Assembly: GCF_029784135.1 (NCBI RefSeq)
Contig: NC_073746.1
Span: 182,281,788 to 182,345,787 of the forward strand
Length of the DNA: 64,000 nucleotides
Source: Toxorhynchites rutilus septentrionalis
Lineage: Eukaryota; Arthropoda; Insecta; Diptera; Culicidae
Direction of reading: 5' to 3'
The notes beneath the pieces were generated by a model. That model worked only from the letters and a program-made list of their open reading frames with translations. It ran no database searches and was not told the DNA's origin. A program made the translations under genes and the position numbers. Shown piece after piece: positions 1 through 10,900 of this stretch. Each line of letters starts with the position of its first letter. Position 1 is the stretch's first letter.

Positions 1-211
1 AACTAGCGTCATGTATTAATACTTAGTTGAGATTTCTTAAGCCAAATAACACGCCTTGAACGTATTCCGAGGGGCAAGCTCTAGATTACGCGTGACCACA
101 GTGCAAATCGAAGAAAATTTCTCTGACGAAAAATCCCCCGGCCAGAACGGGAATCGAACCCGAACACCCGGCATGATAATGTGAGACGCTAACCACTCGG
201 CCACGGGTGCA
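1..211 (-). mobile_element. tRNA-derived SINE, cut by window edge
   Basis: Read on the minus strand, the element opens with a tRNA-like head. It has a Pol III A box (TGGCCGAGTGG) and a B box (GGTTCGATTCC), spaced as in a tRNA. A non-tRNA body follows and runs off the left edge of the window. The same head and body recur at 28474-28746, where target-site duplications prove insertion. It is therefore a retroposon and not a working tRNA gene. The 3' tail is missing here. It abuts the transposase remnant that starts at about 222. Confidence 0.8.
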
Positions 212-221
212 CTACAACAAC

Positions 222-1275
222 GAGTCGAGATTATTAAAATTTACTACCAAAATTCGGAGTCATTGGCCTCAACTTTAAGAGCGCTACGTACAATTTATGG
301 TCGTCCTAATCGTCCTACCAGATCAACAATTGAGCGTCTAGTGGAAAAATTTGAAGCCACAGGCATAGTACAGAATGTTCTTGTGCCAGTGAGACAAAGA
401 AGTGCCCGTTGTGTCGAGATTTTGAGGAAGAATTGAGGAAGATCCAAATCAGTATCTCACACGTCGTTCTCAAGCGTTGGGCATCTCTGTGATGTCGTTG
501 TGCCGAATTTTGCGAAAAGATCTTGGCCTTCATCATTACAAGATCAAATTGACGCAAGAACTGAAGCCGCTTGACCACCAGAAGCGTCGTTCGTGAATTG
601 GGCTGAGCAATAACTTGAAAATGATCCGGATTTTCATCGAAAAATCATCTTCAGTGATGCGGCTCTTTTCTGTCTGAATGGCTTCGTCAATAAGCAAAAT
701 ATGCGTTATTGGACAGACAGCAATCCACACGTACTCCATGAGTCACCATTGCATCCCGAATAAAATACGGTTTAGTGCGGTTTATGGTTCGGCGGCGTCA
801 TTGGTCCATACTTCTTCCGTGATGATCAAGACCGGCACGTTACTGTGAATGAGAAACGCTATCGCCCAATGATAACTGAATATTATTGGCCCGAATTTGA
901 TGATTGGACAATATGTGGTTTCAACAGAACGGCGCTACAAACCTCACAGTGAATTTAACAATCGATTTGTTGAAAACCAAGTTTGGTAAGCGTGTTTTCT
1001 CACGAAATGACCCAGTAAATTGGCCGCCTCGGTTCGTGCGATTTGACGCCGTTAGACTATTTCCTGCGCGCCTACGTCAAGTCTATGGTCTATGCCAATA
1101 AGCCAGCGACGATTGATGAACTTCGTACGAATATCGAACGTGAAATTGCAGCAGTGTCGGCCGATTTATGCGTAGAAACCGACGAAAATTGGGTTCAGCG
1201 TCTGAACTTCTGCAAGCGTGCCCGTGGTGGTTTTTGTTTTTTGAATGTTTCGCGTCTGGACAAAACAATAAAGTT
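222..1275 (+). pseudogene. Tc1/mariner-superfamily transposase pseudogene (DUF4817-type N-terminus)
   Basis: The conceptual product starts with a helix-turn-helix region (VEIIKIYYQNSESLAST, then NRPTRSTIERLVEKFE), typical of DUF4817-containing insect transposases. Downstream, about 640-900, a decayed DDE/D core can be followed (IFSDAALFCLNGFVNKQNM, HVLHESPLHPE, then GGVIGPYFF). The C-terminal region at 1040-1250 ends in WVQRLNFCKRARGG. Several frameshifts and stops interrupt it, so no functional protein is possible. The left side is abutted by the SINE at 1-211. Family identity is from recognised motifs; the subfamily is not certain. Confidence 0.75.
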
Positions 1276-2683
1276 CAAATGGCCAGTCTTTTAAATGAAG
1301 ATAGTTGTTATATTCTACATTATATACTTCAATACAACCGGCTTCTTACATGTCCCTGGCAACTCAGAAAAAATGAGTCGATCTATAGTTGTGAAACGCA
1401 GTGTTTACATTTTATTTCGTTTATACCGTGAAGTGGCGTTCGTGATCAGACCCAATATGTTTGTAGAATGACTAACGGAGCCCCGATCGAACTATGGGAA
1501 AATGAACTTTTCATCCGGCCCACATCGATCCCTGCGGATCGATAGTGATCTTATCTGATAATCTATCTTTGTTGCTGTCGTTCCCAGTACCAACACTCTT
1601 CACTGTGGTTACGATGAGACTGGCGCGAAAGAGGAAGAAAACTTAATGTCAGGTCCCGACGCGGGCTCAACGTGTTAAGCAGTGTTTGGATTTCGATCAA
1701 AATCGAATGATACACAATGTGTCATGCAAGTAAACTCTCACGAACATATAACCAAATATGAGAGGATCATTCAGATACTTGTATGAATGTCAGTAATCAC
1801 TTGTGTAATATTTAGTGATTAAACTAAGAGAGGAACGAAGACTGTTGATTGCATATCCGATCTGTATCAAACATCGCATACCATTTTCGAAGCCGGCATA
1901 CAAGTTTGAACCACATATATCGTCCCATTTTACTGTAGCGAAACCCACTGTACAGAAAAGTGCAAAGCAATAAATGATACAAGAAAAATTACGTCATCAT
2001 TTAGTCACCATTTGCGGAGAGCAGTGAATGGGAAAAGAGATAAAACGCGAGAGTTTTTGCTTCTCACTGGAGCGGTGTTGCTAGTAAAACTATGCGGTCT
2101 ATATGAATATACATATTTCAAGGGATAGCGGCGTTAAAAATGGAAAATATAATCTGATTACCCTCCCTTAGCCTCTATCGATAATCATATAGTTTGCACT
2201 CTCTGAGACTTAAAAATCAGAATCTGCTACATTAGCTTAATATGAATCTTTCGCTTTGCGTGGTCCGTACGATCCTGCTGTTTCATGATGCATGGAGAGG
2301 TCGATATTCATATGTTAGAGGCAAAGAAGAAAATAAGCTTTCTGACCAAAAGCGTATATGATAGCTTTGCTTGCATGCTGGTGTGCAATAAAGTGCGAGC
2401 CGATGCAGAGTTGTCTCGTTCTCTTTTGTGTCGTGATTTGCAACACATAACAACAAAAGAATACCGCTGGGGGAAATGTTTCCTGAAAGATCATATTTGA
2501 ACGAACGAAAGCGATTTTTTCAATTAGTGGATCATTTGGCAAACACTGGTGTTAAGTCTCATTCAGGATATGAATGTCATTTACCAATTGTTTTTAGAAT
2601 CACAAATATAGCATGACTAAAACCAGTGTATCTTGTGAATTAAACTTTAGATTATCCTGCCATAGATAGTGTAGGTGTCAAAT
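1276..2683. other. Intergenic stretch without recognisable gene
   Basis: No open frame above about 90 codons and no coherent protein similarity was seen on either strand. The DNA is AT-rich with scattered short direct repeats. No tRNA, MITE termini or exon pattern could be supported. Confidence 0.5.
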
Positions 2684-2850
2684 CTATATAAATAAAAATG
2701 TAAGGCAAAATGTGTTGCGCGAAACCCGAAGAACGAATCGTCCGATTTGAGCCATCTTTATTTTGATGTATTCGTCTCTGCCCGTCAGCTGGTACTATTT
2801 ATAAATCGCATGAGTCTTCCAAGAGTTATTGTGAGATGAGATGTACTATT
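2684..2850 (+). repeat. Possible Helitron-like 5' end fragment
   Basis: The stretch begins TCTATATAAATAAAAATG, followed by a segment around GAACGAATCGTCCGATTTG. This resembles the 5' ends of insect Helitron families, which start with TC and an AT-rich TCTATATA run. No 3' CTRR hairpin end was located, so this is at best a truncated copy. Identification is from pattern memory only. Confidence 0.3.
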
Positions 2851-3684
2851 TTCTCATTACAGGTCGGACTCGATTATATACAATTTTAGACTCGATTATA
2901 CACTCTGCCCAACTTTTATAAGACCACACTGATTTTATTTCGTTGCAACACAAACAGTTAGACATGATACATTCATACATTGTTGAATGCTTAGAATAAA
3001 GTATATTTGACGTCAATTTCGTTCAAAAGAGTTATTTGTTTATTTATTGTGCTTAAATATGATAATTTCAGCTGTCCAGTTTCTATAAGACTACATCAAA
3101 ATTCATAAGGATTATCAATGAAAAATTCAAATCGATCAGCTGATTTACATGTCAATAATAGGCAACCTTGCCATTTTGGCTAATAAGCTGGAAAATTCGT
3201 GTTGGAATACTATTCACCAAATGCTGCTGAACGAATTTCTCGATGTTTTTCCATGTTTCCGAAATTGCGACCTTGAGCTCTTCAATCGTGGTGTACCAAT
3301 TTCCCTCAGTGTAGATTGTGCGTACAAGGATCCCAACAGGATTCAAATCTGGTGAGTGAGCCGACCAGTCCAAAAAATTAAGTTTTTGGTCCTTAATCCA
3401 TTACTTAGTTTCCTTGCTGATATGAATAGTAGCATTATTTTACTGGAATGTGATTTTTTTTTGTGACGACATCCACGCAAAAACTGTAGGAGAGAGGATT
3501 CCAGAACATGTATGTAATCCTTGAATGATATGAAAGCTGTCTTGAGCTTTCCGGTTGCACAGAATCCCGCCCAAACCATGCATGAGCCTCCACCAAAATT
3601 ACTGTTCCTTCTTTCGTAAATCACGCCAGTACCCGTTGAATCTAGAGATGGGCAAACCGTTGACGAACGGTACGAGAGAACTAG

Positions 3685-5420
3685 ATACGATGAGTCTCGA
3701 AGTTTTGGCAGGAGTACCCCCGCTTACTTTTCGGTTCACAGAATTATCCTACAGATTTCTCATCCGTTGCAAGATCATGAATCCATTGGTAATTGATAAC
3801 TTCGAAAATCTACTCCAACTGACTCCTCAGTCAAGTTTTATGTCTTTATACCATGAGTACCTTACACACGACGTGCACCCTTCACCAGGCATCTCCAACC
3901 AAGTTTGCTTCCCTTTCTTCTGCAATTCCTCTGTCATTTTTGATCTGTCCATGCGACAAAAAATCCATGGAATCCCAGATCACCTACGCTCCGATTCTAT
4001 TCCGCCGATATTTTCGGCAGAATATGGGAAAGTTGGATCTGATAAAATGTTCTTTACTGACGGTTCATTCATAAACGCGTCCACTGGCTTCGGCATCTTC
4101 AATGAAAATTCCAGTGCCTCTTTCAAACCCAAAGATCCTTGTTCCGTGTATGTCGCTGAACTGGGTGCGATATATTACGCATTAGGGATCATTGAAACAT
4201 TGCCCATCGACCACTATTTTATTTTTTCAGACAGTCTCAGCTCAATAGAGGCAATCCGCTCAATGAAGGTTGATAAACGCTTATCTTATTTCCTAACTAG
4301 AATAAGACAACTATTGAGTGTTTTGGTCGAAAAATTATTCAAGATTACCTTAGTATGGGTTCCCTCTCATTGCTCGATTCCGGGGAATGAGAAAGCGGAC
4401 TCGCTAGCTAAGGTGGGCGCTTTAGAAGGCACACTTTTTGAAAGGCAAATTGCTTATAATGAATTTTTTCACATTCCTCGTCAGTATACGCTCGTAAGTT
4501 GGCAGCGCATGTGGAGTGGTGATGAGTTCGGTCGTTGGTTACACACGATTATCCCTAGGGTCTCGACGAGTGCATGGTTCAAGGGATTGAATGTAGGTCG
4601 TGATTTCATTCGCGTGATATCTCGGCTTATGTCCAATCACTACAACCTAAACGCGCATCTCTATCGCATTGGGCTCGCAGCAAACAATCTTTGTGATTGT
4701 GGCGATGGCTACCACGACATCGAGCATGTTGTCTGGTCGTGTATCCGGCTCCATGCTGCTCGCTCTCAGCTCTCTAGAGCACTGAGAGCACAAGGCAGAC
4801 AATCGGATATCCCCGTCCGGGATATCTTAGGTAGCCGGGATCCTGATCTTCTGCTTCATCTATACCTGTTCCTCAGAAACGCCGATGTCAACGTTTAATG
4901 ATGTTTCCTTCGTTGTGTCCCCGTTTCATATCCCTCCTATCCGATCGATAAACTTTTACTTAGTCGCGGCAATACATACACACACTCTTTACAGATGCAC
5001 GGGCCGAAGGTTGTGCAGTCCACTGGTTATTCAACAAGAGCCAAAGGTTGTACCGCTCATGACAACTCTACACGAGTTGATGATTGCGCCGGCTAGTGAC
5101 CATTCTATCCTGGATTCCTCGAGTCGAGAAAGACGCACCACGCTAGATATGGGGTACAGACTAGGGGGGCGTTGCTGATTAATGGTCAGCTGCATCCCAA
5201 TAGGAAGTATCCCGTGTCGGGCACACGTACAGAGCATCGAAGACTGCGACATACCAATTATGAGAACACTTGTAATACTAACCTCGAGTCAACCGCGAGT
5301 AATCGGTTACATATTACTAACATAGTCTAAGCAAACATTGTCAAAATATTGAACTCCCGGCCCCGTTAGGCTGACGCCATATGAGCCTTAATAAAATATA
5401 TATTTTGGATAAAAAAAAAA
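3685..5420 (+). mobile_element. 5'-truncated RNase H-bearing LINE (copy 1)
   Basis: This insert is absent from the other hAT copy and is flanked by AACTAG (3679-3684 and 5421-5426), with a run of A at 5411-5420. That is the signature of target-primed reverse transcription. It matches the 3' part of the copy at 30233-32556 from the first base, ATACGATGAG. The 3' UTR is 4899-5410. RNase H downstream of the reverse transcriptase places it in the I-like group of LINEs (I/Loner-type). Confidence 0.85.
3687..4898 (+). pseudogene. LINE ORF2 C-terminal part: RT tail, RNase H, zinc-finger-like end
   Basis: The open frame reads through without a stop but lacks endonuclease and most of the reverse transcriptase because of 5' truncation. 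RNase H motifs are visible: FFTDGS, the AELGAIYYAL helix, FSDSLSS, and VWVPSHCSIPGNEKADSLAK. The distal part has a CDCG...H...C cluster typical of the C-terminal zinc-binding segment of these LINEs. The product ends LFLRNADVNV, the same as at 30442-32019. The frame happens to continue upstream into flanking hAT and Tc1 DNA to about 3555; that extension is not biological. Confidence 0.85.
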
Positions 5421-5484
5421 AACTAGTTCGCCGAAAAGAGTGAACGAAAGGTCGTTCTTTTTCAAAGAACGGTAGTTCTCCCCA

Positions 5485-5640
5485 CGAACTGATTGTGAAC
5501 GAACTGATTCCGAAAGAACGGTTTGCGAGTGAACTGTTTGAGAGTGAACTGTTTGAGAGTGAACTGTATGGGAAAGAACTGATTGAGAGTGAACTGTTTG
5601 GGAACGAACTGTTTGAGTGTTTGTGGGCGAAATGTTTGCG
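5485..5640 (-). repeat. 15-bp minisatellite inside hAT copy 1
   Basis: Tandem units of about 15 bp follow the pattern CAGTTCRYTCNCAAA on the minus strand. About ten units are present here, against about thirteen in the sister hAT element at 48341-48535. The translated pattern (QTVHS-like five-residue units) is a by-product and not a protein. Confidence 0.7.
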
Positions 5641-6689
5641 AACGAACTAGTGCAGCTGAACTGATTTGCGCTGGACGGAATGGATAAATATAACGAGAAC
5701 GCTTGTAAGGAAAACAAAACGATATTGTCATTTATGGGCAAAATGCATCTAACGCAGGGTTTATTTTGTTATTGTATACTCAATGTTGGGTTAAAAATTA
5801 AATTAGATTTTCGTAGTTTTAAAAGCAAAACTATATGTTTTCAATTTCATATATTCTTTCAATTCCGCGTAACATTCATATATTTCCTAATTATCAGAAA
5901 ATATCTGGGTGAAGCTGGGGCGATTCATGGATTAGATAAACATAAAATCTTCGTTAGATTGGATGGATTAGGTAAACATAAAGTTTTTTCGTTGCTTTCA
6001 ATTCATTGGTCTATTGCGTGTTCGTGTTATCGTGATTGTTTGTATGATTGATTGTTAGTAAAAATCGCTGCTGATTTTTTCCCCTGAATGAACATTATGA
6101 AATATGATCTTACATAGAACCTGTGTGTTGTCCAAAAAGCGAATATGAAAAATTGCACATATTTTGCGCATCAAATTATTAGATAAATTTTTGTCGACCG
6201 ATAAACATATTTTCACATACAGTTTGCGACTTTTAAAGAAGAAGCAGCTTATCTTTCCCCACTAAATTTCAAAAATATAAATCCCATACGTACACTATCC
6301 AATCCAACGATATCAATTAATAGCTGTCTACTGATGTTGGGTTCCAGCTAATATTCTATGTTGTTCTTAATACCGCTGAATAAAAAAAAGACGGGTGGGT
6401 AATGTCGGGGACATAACCGGAGTGACGTAGGACTATACAAAGGGGACAGCTTTTGTTAAATATATATTTTAAATATATTTTTTTATTTCCTTCTCCTACG
6501 TGAATACCTACCTATCTACCTGAAAAATGGATTAGTTTACTGTTTACTCTTTATGAATATGTTGATGGTTCTGAAAAGAACCTTTGGTGTTGTGTTTTTG
6601 TTATCACTCGATATTCCCATCTTGTTCGGTTAAACCTTCCTGTTGAGCTATTGCGTTTGCCACTCGCCACAGCTTTCACAGTTGGAAAA

Positions 6690-7053
6690 TTTATTCCCAT
6701 CCAGCTTGTGACATGTTGTTCAGTAAATTACATTTAATGCGACGTGCCGGAGAAACACTTTGCCACTCACTGAAACTAATTGTTGCCTTGATGAGCGCCG
6801 AACCGAAGCTGCTCTGTTCTTGATGCGGGTTTTCTGATTGTCGTGAGCAGCTTTGCAAGCCAACTCGAGCACTCCGACGGCCGAAACTCTATAATCGCTG
6901 TTAGGTATACTGGTGCTCCGGCACCAATCCGTTCGGCCTAGTTACCCTTGCGGAGCAATCAGTGAATGCGACCAACAGGGAACTGGAGACCTGCACGGTT
7001 CGAGTGAGACTTTGCCTTTCCCTTAACTTGTCCTCCTTTGTTACGTCCACGAT
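6690..7053 (-). pseudogene. Histone H2A pseudogene A
   Basis: The minus strand encodes a recognisable H2A N-terminus and fold: [20 protein letters not shown], then AERIGAGAPVYLTA, and after a frameshift a degraded LELACKAAHDNQKTRI. In-frame stops follow GRIH and KGN. After KTRI the normal H2A C-terminus (the RHLQLAIRNDEELN region) is replaced by unrelated sequence. The same switch is seen in pseudogene B, so it was fixed before the repeat multiplied. H2A normally forms the H2A-H2B dimer of the nucleosome; this copy cannot. Confidence 0.8.
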
Positions 7054-7122
7054 GCCGATGCCGTACAACCACACGGGTTTACGGTTTGAAAGAAAATAAG
7101 ATATTTTTTTGGGGTCCGCGTG

Positions 7123-7129
7123 TTTTATA
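7123..7129 (-). promoter_or_regulatory. TATA box of H2A pseudogene A
   Basis: TATAAAA on the minus strand lies about 70 bp upstream of the H2A start-equivalent at 7053. This suggests the repeat captured a genomic H2A gene with its promoter and not a processed mRNA copy. Confidence 0.5.
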
Positions 7130-7289
7130 CTCTAGCGGTACACACTCACAGGATAGAGACAAATCGGCAGACTCAGCCAGAGGGGCGAGTCCAACGAGAC
7201 GAACGAATGAGCGTTAAAAGGGAGCGATGGCAAAAAAATACATTCATTACGATTTGTTCGCTCGATGGATTCACATGCAGGCTAAAAAG

Positions 7290-7305
7290 GGTCCTTTTCA
7301 GGATC
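7290..7305 (+). terminator. Histone-type 3' stem-loop
   Basis: GGTCCT-TTTC-AGGATC forms a six-pair stem (one G-U pair) with a four-base TTTC loop. This matches the replication-dependent histone mRNA 3' element. It points right, opposite to H2A, as if a neighbouring histone gene had ended here. Confidence 0.5.
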
Positions 7306-7899
7306 ACAAAATTATCTTCAATCTAAAGAGTTTATTGTTTTGTTATCACTCGATATTCCCATCTTGTTCGGCTAAACCTTTCTGTTTAACGATTGCATTT
7401 GCCACTCGCCACAGCTTTTACAGTTGGAAAATTTCTTCCCATCCAGCTTGTGACATATTTTACAGTAAATTACATTCAATGGCACGTCGCATTACCACCA
7501 CTCAGTATCGGATTGGAGGTAATTTTAACCTGTAATTGAACATTTGCGATGACAGTGGTACAGTGTCGACTTTCAATGTGGGGTCATAATTTGGATCTCT
7601 ATGTTTACAAAAATGCAATTAAATAAGTCGCATTACATGTCCGTCCAATTAGCTAAATGTCGAACTAATTGTAAATTACTGTACTTTCAATCTGGAAACA
7701 ATTTAAGAATTGGTGAAAATTGAATAATCAGGAAAGTCCCCAACTATCAATAAGCTCAGAACAACTGCCAAATTCACATACTCATCAGATCCTGGCAAAC
7801 AAATTATGAAAAAATCAATTTGTGTTTTATTATTATTTTGGATAATGTTTTAGAAAGCATTGAACTGTATTTCCTAAACTCTATTTTGGAAGGTTTAAT

Positions 7900-7915
7900 G
7901 GCCCTGAAAAGCGCC
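7900..7915 (-). terminator. Degenerate histone 3' stem-loop of H2A pseudogene B
   Basis: On the minus strand the site reads GGCGCT-TTTC-AGGGCC, with one mismatched pair in the stem. It lies just after the open tail of the H2A-derived frame that ends at 7948. Confidence 0.5.
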
Positions 7916-7947
7916 TTGTTTTATGGAATGGTTCCAATTTAGAAAAC

Positions 7948-8353
7948 TTAGTACTCGTGGTTTTGAAAAAAACCATTTCGATCGCCCTCGATGCCGCCTT
8001 GTTCTGGATTTGCCACCAAAGCAGTTTGTATAAAGAACAAACTTTTTTCTTCTGCTACCTGATGCCGTTTTGCGATTGCGTTTGCCACTCGCCACTCGCT
8101 GCAACTGCCTGTTGTCTTGATGTCCACCGAATGTGTTCTGTTCCGAATGCGGGTTTTCTTATCGTCGCGAGCAGCTTTGCCAGCTAACTCGATCACTTCG
8201 GCGGCCGAAACTATATAACGCCGGCTAGGTGGACTGGTGCACTGGTACTAACGCGCTCTGCCTAGCTACCCTTGCGGGGAACACCAGATCAACACGGTTG
8301 AAGCGGGATTTTGCCTTTCCCTTCACTTTTCCTCCTTTGCCATGTCCAGACAT
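7948..8353 (-). pseudogene. Histone H2A pseudogene B
   Basis: An ATG at 8353 starts MSGHGKGGKVKGKAKSRFNR, very close to the H2A N-terminus. The reading then shifts frame, with the FPVGR stretch deleted, and resumes in another frame as IELAGKAARDDKKTRI. The C-terminal part is the same non-H2A sequence as in pseudogene A. The two copies lie head to tail on the minus strand within one repeat. Confidence 0.8.
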
Positions 8354-10342
8354 GGCTGCTTGGGTTGGTTTGTTGATGTGTTGTGATGCGATGTGGTGTA
8401 CGGTTTGAATGAGAATGATCGTTACGGCAGCGGAGCGGGGATTTTTAAGCTGACTGGCTGGCTCGAGAATTACGCATGTGTGAGACTGCGACCAATGTTT
8501 CGTTCATTTTCTTCTTTTTCCTTTCCAATCGTGCTTCATTCTATTTCGCTGCTGCTCTGGTTGCCCGTTTTGGTCGGTACGATTTGAGGAGCACAAAATG
8601 GACCAATCAAAAATGGACACAAAGTGCATTTTGACAATGCTTGATATTTCACAATTATTCAATTATTTATCTCAAGAAAAATGAAATGTTATTCGTTATG
8701 ATAGATGCGTGGATATATTTCCTATCAATTGATGCAAAAATCTTTGCGATCTATTGAGAAATGCTCGAGTTATAAGCGTTCCAAATCTTGCATTTTTTCC
8801 TACTTGTTCAGTGCCTAGATTTCCATTTCACCCCCTATATCTTCCGGTTAGACGTAGTCCTACGTCAAAAGCGAAAGAACGGTTCAAAAGAACTGATTCA
8901 CTTAGATGAACGGTTAATGAGTGAACCGTTCATCAAAGTGATTTTTTTGCTCATCTCTAGCTGAAACCATCAAGATCATCCTAACTGAACTTTTTTTCGT
9001 CAGTGAAGATAACCTAAACATTGAAGAACTTTTCGTTATGGTATATAGCAAATGTATTCTTTTGGAAGATTTCTTTGTCAAAACATACCATGTTCCACTG
9101 TCGGGTCATGTGAGCTTTGGAGATGGTGTAAGATGAGGAGCTTTAACCTTTTAAACCCTCTTTATGTGAGGATTTTTTACCAAAACTTGACGAATTGTCA
9201 TTGTCGATTTACGTGAAGCTCTCTCTTTCCTACCGTATCCTTGAGCATTCGTCAAATAATTGAGCACTACTTGATGAGATCGTCCAATCCGACGAGAAAT
9301 TTCTCTGATACCAACATTTTCTTGGTGAAATGCATCGATTTGTCTTTCTGTGCGCTCAGCGTTTGCACACACACATATGAAAATCATTCAGTGTACGGTA
9401 GTCACCAATACCAACACACTAGAATATAAGTTGAATCATTGTTTATTTATAATGGCACAAAGCAGCAAGATCATCACATGGTCTTATAGAAGTTGGACAG
9501 AGTGTATACAGTTTCAAAAAGGACATTTTTTTTACATTTCAATTATGACTTATTTCACGAAAAAATATTACCTTTCAACGTTAGGGTGAAATTTAATTGG
9601 CTTTTATATGTACAGTGGGGACAAAATCGTGATTTTTAAGATTTTGTTTGAATTTTCAACAGGAATTGTTTATATCGACATTGCAGCTAAATTAAGATAG
9701 ATAGAAGTTGGGTGTAAATATTGTCGAGCGATTAGAAAGCTTTAATTTAATTGATAGAAACAATCAAGTTCAATATGAATTTTTAAGATAAAATTAAAAA
9801 TAACACATTAAAAATTACTAACTTTGAAGTTTTTCACTTGCAAAATGTCATTTAAATCCACTAATTTAGATGTTGCACAAATATATCTTGTACTAAATTT
9901 TCTCATCTTCCTAATAGAAGCAACAGAATCGCCTTCTGTAGTGCACTTTTTAATGTAGCGCCAGTTTGAGGCAACAGGGTTCGAAACAAACAAAAAGTTG
10001 TATAACTCTATCATTGTTGAAATTCGAACATGTGCGTAGAAGGATTTTTTTCATCAAATATGATCCTCTATCACCTCCCGAATGAATTCGGATTTTCTAT
10101 ATCAGAGAGGTATTTTATGACTTTAAGGGGACGAATCAAAAATAAAATTCTTCTTTTATATTAAAAAACCGAATAATATATGCATAAAAAACGATTAAAG
10201 AATATTTTTGTGACTCGATTGTATACAGGATTTGATGATATACAGTAAAAATAAATCCGAAACTATATATAATCGAGTCCGCCCTGTATATCGTAGCAAC
10301 CAATGTAACAGAACTCCGAATAACCCGAGATTTCTCTTCTAG

Positions 10343-10900
10343 ACACGTGTCGGTGTGGCCCCGAATTTGAATGTCCTTCGTCAGTACTTTTCTGAACAGT
10401 ACTGCGCTGATACGAGCAAAATGAGCATCCCCCAGTATCTACTCTATATGTCGAAACGTGACTGCGACTATAAAAAACTTATTGATGCCATAAAGTCGTG
10501 TTGTGATGATCCCTTGGATGTGCAATATTATCCGGTAGAACATCATTATTCAAATATATGCATTGAATTAAACAATCATACTTTGTTTGCAGTTGGATCC
10601 GTTTTCGGATGCTCCAGAAATTGTACAGATCAACTCAGCTGAAATCGCCAAAAGATGGAACACAAACACCAATCTGAGACAAATTATCAACTTCAAGCAT
10701 AAACACTTCCACACTATGAACATACTTGGTAAGTTTCAAAACTGATTATGTTAATAACTGCTCATATAAAATGATCCATTTTTGTAGGTAAAATTGTCAA
10801 CATAATACGGCAACCCACTCGAGGAAATCACACGAATCAGATAATAAATATTCCACTGTATTACAAAAGTGGATCCATAACAATAACCAGGATAACTTGA
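10343..10900 (+). CDS. 3' end of an unrecognised spliced gene (three exons)
   Basis: Three exons are phase-consistent: 10343-10534 (64 codons, after TTTCTCTTCTAG), 10593-10728 and 10788-10900, ending in TGA. The introns are 58 and 59 bp with GT...AG ends, the usual size in mosquitoes. The 146 visible residues start TRVGVAPNLNVLRQYFSEQY and include MSIPQYLLYMSKRDCDYKK, PFSDAPEIVQINSAEIAKRW and IIRQPTRGNHTNQ. I do not recognise the family and see no signal peptide, membrane segment or known motif. The 7.4-kb transposon nest sits immediately upstream, presumably in an intron, and earlier exons were not found. Splicing is inferred from signals and frame only. Confidence 0.55.

Larger units (their letters stand above)
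6381..8870 (-). mobile_element. Histone H2A-bearing repeat inserted in the hAT element
   Basis: Compared with the other hAT copy, about 2.5 kb is inserted between CTTAATACCGCTGAA and GCGAAAGAACGG. Each end carries a GACGTAGGACTA motif in opposite orientation (6424-6435 and 8851-8866). Inside are two decayed H2A genes on the minus strand, a TATA box and histone-type 3' stem-loops. About 160 bp at 6595-6755 is repeated directly at 7337-7495. How it moves is unknown: no transposase, no poly-A tail and no clear target duplication were found. Confidence 0.55.
3643..8959. mobile_element. Non-autonomous hAT element (copy 1) carrying two further insertions
   Basis: The left end begins TAGAGATGGGCAAACCGTT. 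The right end, reverse-complemented, begins TAGAGATGAGCAAA. The 5'-YARNG start is the hAT terminal consensus. Flanks GTTGAATC (3635-3642) and GCTGAAAC (8960-8967) match at six of eight bases, as expected of an aged 8-bp hAT target duplication inside the Tc1 gene. A younger copy at 47609-48624 gives the uninterrupted sequence. Against it, copy 1 holds a LINE (3685-5420) and a histone H2A-bearing repeat (about 6381-8870). No transposase is encoded. Confidence 0.8.
3152..9387 (-). pseudogene. Tc1 transposase pseudogene, interrupted by hAT insertion
   Basis: On the minus strand, the N-terminal part (9387-9151) holds the Tc1 helix-turn-helix (TERQIDAFHQENVGIREISR and RRIGRSHQVVLNYL). The first catalytic region is seen at about 9010-8985 as VIFTDEKKF. 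After the hAT insertion the frame resumes at about 3640-3343 (GGGSCMVWAGF) and ends at 3373-3152 with DWSAHSPDLNPVG. In that last motif the expected catalytic Glu of the DLNPVE block is lost. Frameshifts and the 5.3-kb insertion make it non-functional. Fragment order agrees with one ancestral gene read right to left. Confidence 0.75.
2901..9504 (-). mobile_element. Tc1-like transposon, split by later insertions
   Basis: The left terminus CACTCTGCCCAACTTTTATA and the reverse-complemented right terminus CACTCTGTCCAACTTCTATA are matched inverted repeats flanked by TA. A second related motif (GTCCAGTTTCTATAAGACTA, about 3071) lies inside the left end, suggesting an inverted-repeat/direct-repeat end structure as in many Tc1 elements. 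The transposase lies on the minus strand and is split by the hAT element at 3643-8959. Without that insertion the element would be about 1.3 kb, a normal Tc1 length. Confidence 0.75.
2860..10286. mobile_element. Outer pogo-type MITE (host of nested insertions)
   Basis: The left end at 2860 reads CAGGTCGGACTCGATTATAT. The right end at 10286, reverse-complemented, reads CAGGGCGGACTCGATTATAT. Both are flanked by TA (2858-2859 and 10287-10288). A CAG start, a CTCGATTAT core and a TA target site fit pogo/Tigger-type elements. Only about 820 bp belongs to this element (2860-2900 and 9505-10286). The remainder is a Tc1 element that jumped into it. No transposase of its own is visible, so it is called a MITE. 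Confidence 0.7.

Noticed and set aside
128..211. tRNA gene on the minus strand
   Set aside because: The tRNA-like fold is joined to the same SINE body as at 28474-28746, where target duplications show a retroposon.
3555..4898. Single 447-codon gene with RNase H
   Set aside because: The first 44 codons come from Tc1 and hAT DNA flanking a 5'-truncated LINE, so the joined frame is accidental.
5388..5741. Repeat protein with QTVHSQ-type units (also at 48226-48606)
   Set aside because: The frames are generated by the 15-bp minisatellite inside two hAT copies. Other frames of the same array are equally open.
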